64,000 bases of DNA from positions 868,001 through 932,000 of the forward strand of contig NC_033561.1 of assembly GCF_001680005.1 (NCBI RefSeq), written 5' to 3'. Source of the stretch: Plasmodium coatneyi. Taxonomy: Eukaryota; Apicomplexa; Aconoidasida; Haemosporida; Plasmodiidae. Positions 60,240 to 64,000 of the stretch are shown piece after piece. A program made the position numbers and the translations under genes. The notes below the pieces were generated by a model that saw only the letters and a list, made by a program, of their open reading frames with translations, had not been told where the DNA came from and ran no database searches. Positions within the stretch are counted from its first letter, which is position 1. Every line of letters starts with the position of its first letter.

Positions 60240-61496
60240 AGTATTTTTCGTGAAACATAAGTAAACAAATTTAATATATAATGTAAATAAATATATTAAT
60301 ATAACTTTAAATTATTAGAATTTAAAAGAATGTTAATAAATAAAAAGTAAATTAAAATTTGCACAAATAAATATAAATACATATTAAATATATAAAATTA
60401 ATAAATTAAATTATATGCTTATTAATTATATATATATATATAATTAAATTAATATTAAATAATATATATATATTTATATTCAAATAAAATTAATATATAA
60501 ATAGTTTAATTATAAATAAATATAAAATAATTAATGTAACATAATTAAATAAATATAAAAAATATTTATATTAAATAATTTATTTAGTGAATTTAAATAA
60601 CATTAATTATAACGTAATAAAAAATATATTTAATAAAATAATACTTATTTAAATTAATTTCTTTATTAATATTATATAAATTATATTAAGTTAAATATAT
60701 TTTAAATAATTACTATTAATTTAAATTTAATTAATTATTATTTTAAATATTTAATTTATGAATAACATTATTATAGACTCATATAATTAATTATTTTAAA
60801 TAATAAATACAAATATAAATAACATAATTATTTTATTTATTACATATACTATTAATATTATTTAAATTAATAATTATAAAGTAATTTATTGTTTTATTTT
60901 AAATTATTTATTATTATATATTTTATAATATAATGAAATTAATATATTTTTATTTAAATGTATTATATAAAATACACTTCAATAAATACTATTTATTCAT
61001 AATAAATTACATTATTTAATTAAAACAATATTATGTGTTTATAATAATTAATTTATACTACAATATAAATTAATTGAAATAATTTATTTATTTAAAATTA
61101 ATTAACTAATTTATTTAATAAATAATATTTTGTAAAGAATTAATTCAATAAGTATAATATAATATTAAATAGTGTGTTACTGTTCTTCTTCTATATTATT
61201 AAAATTATATTATTTATAATTAAGTATATATATTTTTTCTTAATAATAAATAATTTTATACAATATATATTTATATTTTATTTATTTAATAAATTAATTT
61301 AAAATTAATCCTATTCATATATTAGTATTTATTAAAATTAATTAAATAATTATTTATTTATAATATTTATTATTTTATTAATATAAATAATGATATTCGT
61401 AATTTTTTATACTTTATTTAAATAAGTTCTATTTATTTTAAATTATTAAAATAAATAATAACTTGTAATATTATATGTGTTATAATATAATCCATA

Positions 61497-61529
<33 letters not shown>

Positions 61530-62440
61530 ACTAAAATAACTAATTAAAATAAATATGTCATCAATTAACTTATATATTTTGTATTATTTCTAATTAAATT
61601 TATTAATTTTATTATGTGTTATTTTCTTTATATATAAATAATTAATTGTTTAATATTTTAACTAAATGTCTTGTTCTTATATTATACTTAATTAATAATT
61701 ATAATAATTTATACTAAATGTATTAATTTAAATAAATATATATATTAATATTCTATTCTTGCTTAATTATATTAAATATTTATATTTTATTTTTTTGTTT
61801 ATTTAACAGTATTAATAAAATATTTTTATGTAGCTTATTATTTTTATTATAATAATTAATTATATATTAATATATTAAAATATTTAATTAGTTAAGCAAA
61901 TTAATTTAATTATTTTATTTGTTATTTAAAATAATATTTTTATTTATTAAAGATATTTAATTAATTAAATTATTTCTAAATTAATTACTTTAATTAATAT
62001 ATATGTTTTTTAATCAATTTAATTATTTAAATATAATATTAATTTAATATCTATTTTTTAAATTATTTTAATATTAAAATAAAATTTATTCAATATATGT
62101 TCTTAATTTATTTTAATATTTAAATATAAATTTTATTTAATATATTTTTTTAATTTTATTTTAATATTTAAATAACATTTATTTAATATATATTTAAATT
62201 TTATTTTAATTATCTATAAGTATAAAGTCATTAAATATTTTTAATATTTTTATTTAATTAATATTAATTCATTAATTCTGCCTTTATTATTTTTTATTTA
62301 TTAATTTTATAATGTACTCATAAACTAAATTAATTGCTCAATTAATAAAATACATTTAATTATTATTTAGTTTATATAGTTATTAATTAATTAATGTGTA
62401 ATTTTTTTATTTTTTAAATTAATTCTTTATGCTTAAGTTT
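60240..62440. other. Putative regional centromere core (about 2.2 kb, about 97-98% AT)
   Basis: From about 60,240 to 62,440 G and C nearly vanish (typically 0-5 per 60-base line). The sequence is a mosaic of AATTAAT, TATTTAAT and ATAAATA words with short imperfect repeats, for example recurrent TTATTTTAATATTTAAATA-type units at about 62,060-62,190 and a TA run ending in poly-T at 61,495-61,530. Plasmodium centromeres are single regions of about 2-4 kb with more than 97% AT, one per chromosome, occupied by CENH3. The size, composition, gene-free flanks and syntenic neighbourhood all agree. No ORF, tRNA or known consensus is present inside. Confidence 0.85.
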
Positions 62441-64000
62441 TATTTTGACAATTGGTATTATTTATATATTTATGCAAATCAAATTATTAACTCTTCTTCA
62501 CTTCTTGTTATTAAAATTTATTGTTTACTAAGTACATTACATTTATTATGATTTGTACATTGTTCTATGTTACGCTATTTTTTTTAAGATTAATACATTA
62601 ATTTTTTTATGAAGTGCATATTTAACAGTCTTAGTAACATATATCATTTAAGTTCGAGTTGCATTATACGAACGTTTCTACTATGTTTATGAAGTGAATA
62701 AAATACTGTTTTATAGAATTATGAACATTTTGTTTTTTGCTTTATTCCATAACGGAACTACTTTTATATTATTTTACAGTTTGTTTTCATTCTTTAAAAT
62801 ATATGCTAAATACTTGCGGGGATGTATTTAATTGAGAGTGTGTATAACGAAAAAATTGACAGTGTCCTATTCAATTCAAAGAATAATACCTTTATAGTTT
62901 TTAACTTTCAGTAATTATGTTACCTTCTATATGAATTTTTTCCCCAATTTATTTAATATATTAAAATTATAAGCTTTTCCCTTGTTAGAAAACTTAATAA
63001 TGGGGTTTCAATATGTCGTGGACAATAATCAGTTGTTTCACATGTATATAAATACATTTCAAGGATTTTACACTAGAACCTTGATTATTATTTCAAAGCT
63101 TAAACACTTATTTTTATTTTTATGTAATTTTTTAATTTTAAAGTGACACCGTTAGTCGTTTGTAAACTTCTCTTTTTACTATTTATTTCATTATGAGTGT
63201 AATTGGACATTTGCAGCACCCCTAAAAGCTTAATCTTTTGAAATTCAGAGTTACAGCATTTTGATAATACTTTTGTTCCAACATTTGTAGTATATCGAAA
63301 GTGATGTTCTTCAATGAACGACACTCTTAAGTTATATTATACATGGTAAAAATGCTTATTACATAGGCCCACAATTTTTATTTATGTCTGAGAAGAAAGG
63401 GCTTCTAACTTTCCTTTAATTTTAATCATTTCTATGTCTAACTAGTAACATATGTTTGTCATATATATGTTCAAATTATGCACCCTTAGATGGATAACCT
63501 AATTTTTTATTTTTTGGACGCTTCAAATGTTTCTCCTATAGCTGCATTAAGAATAATCCTCTAATATAAAGACGATAAAGCGGGCTGAACACGTATAGCA
63601 TATTCAGATACACATTAACGGTTACATTGGCGCAATGGAAAAATCATAATTCTTATGAAATCTTATTTGAGTTTCTAAAAATGTAAAAGTTATTGATGTT
63701 TGATAATCTTCTACACAAGACGTGAGGATAAAATTTAATCCCGAAGTACATTCATCGGGACATAATATTTTAAATGAGTCTAACATTATTCCAAAAATAT
63801 GTGAAAGGAATAGAAAACGTTCCATTGTTACCATGCTGAATATAACTTTTTTTAACTTTTATTACATATTAGAACAAAATTCAATATGTTAAAAAATAAA
63901 AATCGATGAATAAGATAATTTCGAAATTGTGTATACGAAAAATAAAAGATCAAGGAAAGTTTATATTTTTCTTATAGACACATTACAGTTATATGAACTA
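62441..64000. other. Gene-free AT-rich pericentromeric flank (right, runs off window)
   Basis: About 1.6 kb of roughly 75-80% AT DNA. Two minus-strand open frames (63100-63324 and 63622-63834; 74 and 70 codons) are longer than the background but show no conserved motif and lack support. No RNA gene is seen. Confidence 0.55.

Noticed and set aside
63100..63834. Two minus-strand frames of 70-74 codons right of the centromere (possible decayed pir-like genes)
   Set aside because: No start context, motif or TM pattern that supports a multigene-family remnant; kept only as a note.
1..64000. tRNA, rRNA, CRISPR array, insertion sequence or internal telomere-repeat (GGGTTYA) arrays
   Set aside because: Looked for A/B boxes, long direct-repeat/spacer patterns and heptad arrays by eye; nothing convincing was found, which fits a core Plasmodium chromosome region.

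Overview
The window is a stretch of nuclear chromosome from a malaria parasite of the P. vivax / macaque-parasite group (P. vivax, P. cynomolgi, P. knowlesi, P. coatneyi, P. inui; species not resolved). Three things point there. The genes are Plasmodium types: apicoplast IspG, a Cys-rich phospholipid scramblase, a kelch protein and a HAP2-type gamete fusogen. Introns are short GT-AG with long poly-T tracts. The chromosome arm has fairly high GC, then falls to a roughly 97-98% AT block of about 2.2 kb with the look of a Plasmodium regional centromere. From memory (not checked), the order SR factor - citrate synthase - kelch - scramblase - IspG/GcpE - CDGSH protein - membrane protein - dynein heavy chain - OMP decarboxylase matches P. 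falciparum chromosome 10 around PF3D7_1022400 to PF3D7_1023200, beside its centromere.

Layout. 1-161 (+): 3' end of an unidentified acidic protein. 615-2613 (-): spliced hydrophilic protein of unknown function. 3915-6023 (-): HAP2/GCS1-family protein, probably the paralogue HAP2p. 7788-9721 (+): spliced DUF4200 coiled-coil protein resembling CFAP100 (axoneme). 9878-10162 (+): small two-TM protein. 10209-11848 (-): five-exon HORMA protein that reads as REV7/MAD2L2. 11993-12944 (+): spliced SMIM4-like membrane protein, followed by a tiny membrane ORF. 13777-14784 (-): OMP decarboxylase. 16544-31945 (+): 5133-residue axonemal-type dynein heavy chain. 32977-34356 (+): multi-TM protein. 35557-36552 (+): four-exon CDGSH Fe-S protein with a C-terminal anchor. 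36986-39436 (-): IspG. 42985-44070 (+): scramblase. 45011-47617 (-): kelch protein. 49587-51290 (+): citrate synthase. 51613-53097 (+): predicted three-exon small membrane protein. 54265-56855 (+): four-exon two-RRM SR protein. 56856-64000: gene-free, increasingly AT-rich DNA with the centromere-like core at about 60,240-62,440.

How the genes relate. Three of the left-hand genes (HAP2-like fusogen, CFAP100-like protein, dynein heavy chain) fit the flagellated male gamete; the first two are divergent across one intergenic region. The others serve pyrimidine synthesis (OMPDC), apicoplast isoprenoid synthesis (IspG), mitochondrial metabolism (citrate synthase, possibly the SMIM4-like protein), Fe-S chemistry (CDGSH), splicing (SR protein) and translesion synthesis or checkpoint signalling (REV7). 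Exon structures were deduced by hand from splice signals and reading phase, with no transcript evidence. The least expected observations are the REV7 gene, the second CDGSH motif that keeps its spacing but has lost most ligands, two candidate small spliced genes in apparent intergenic DNA, and a near-perfect 19-bp hairpin on the centromere flank.
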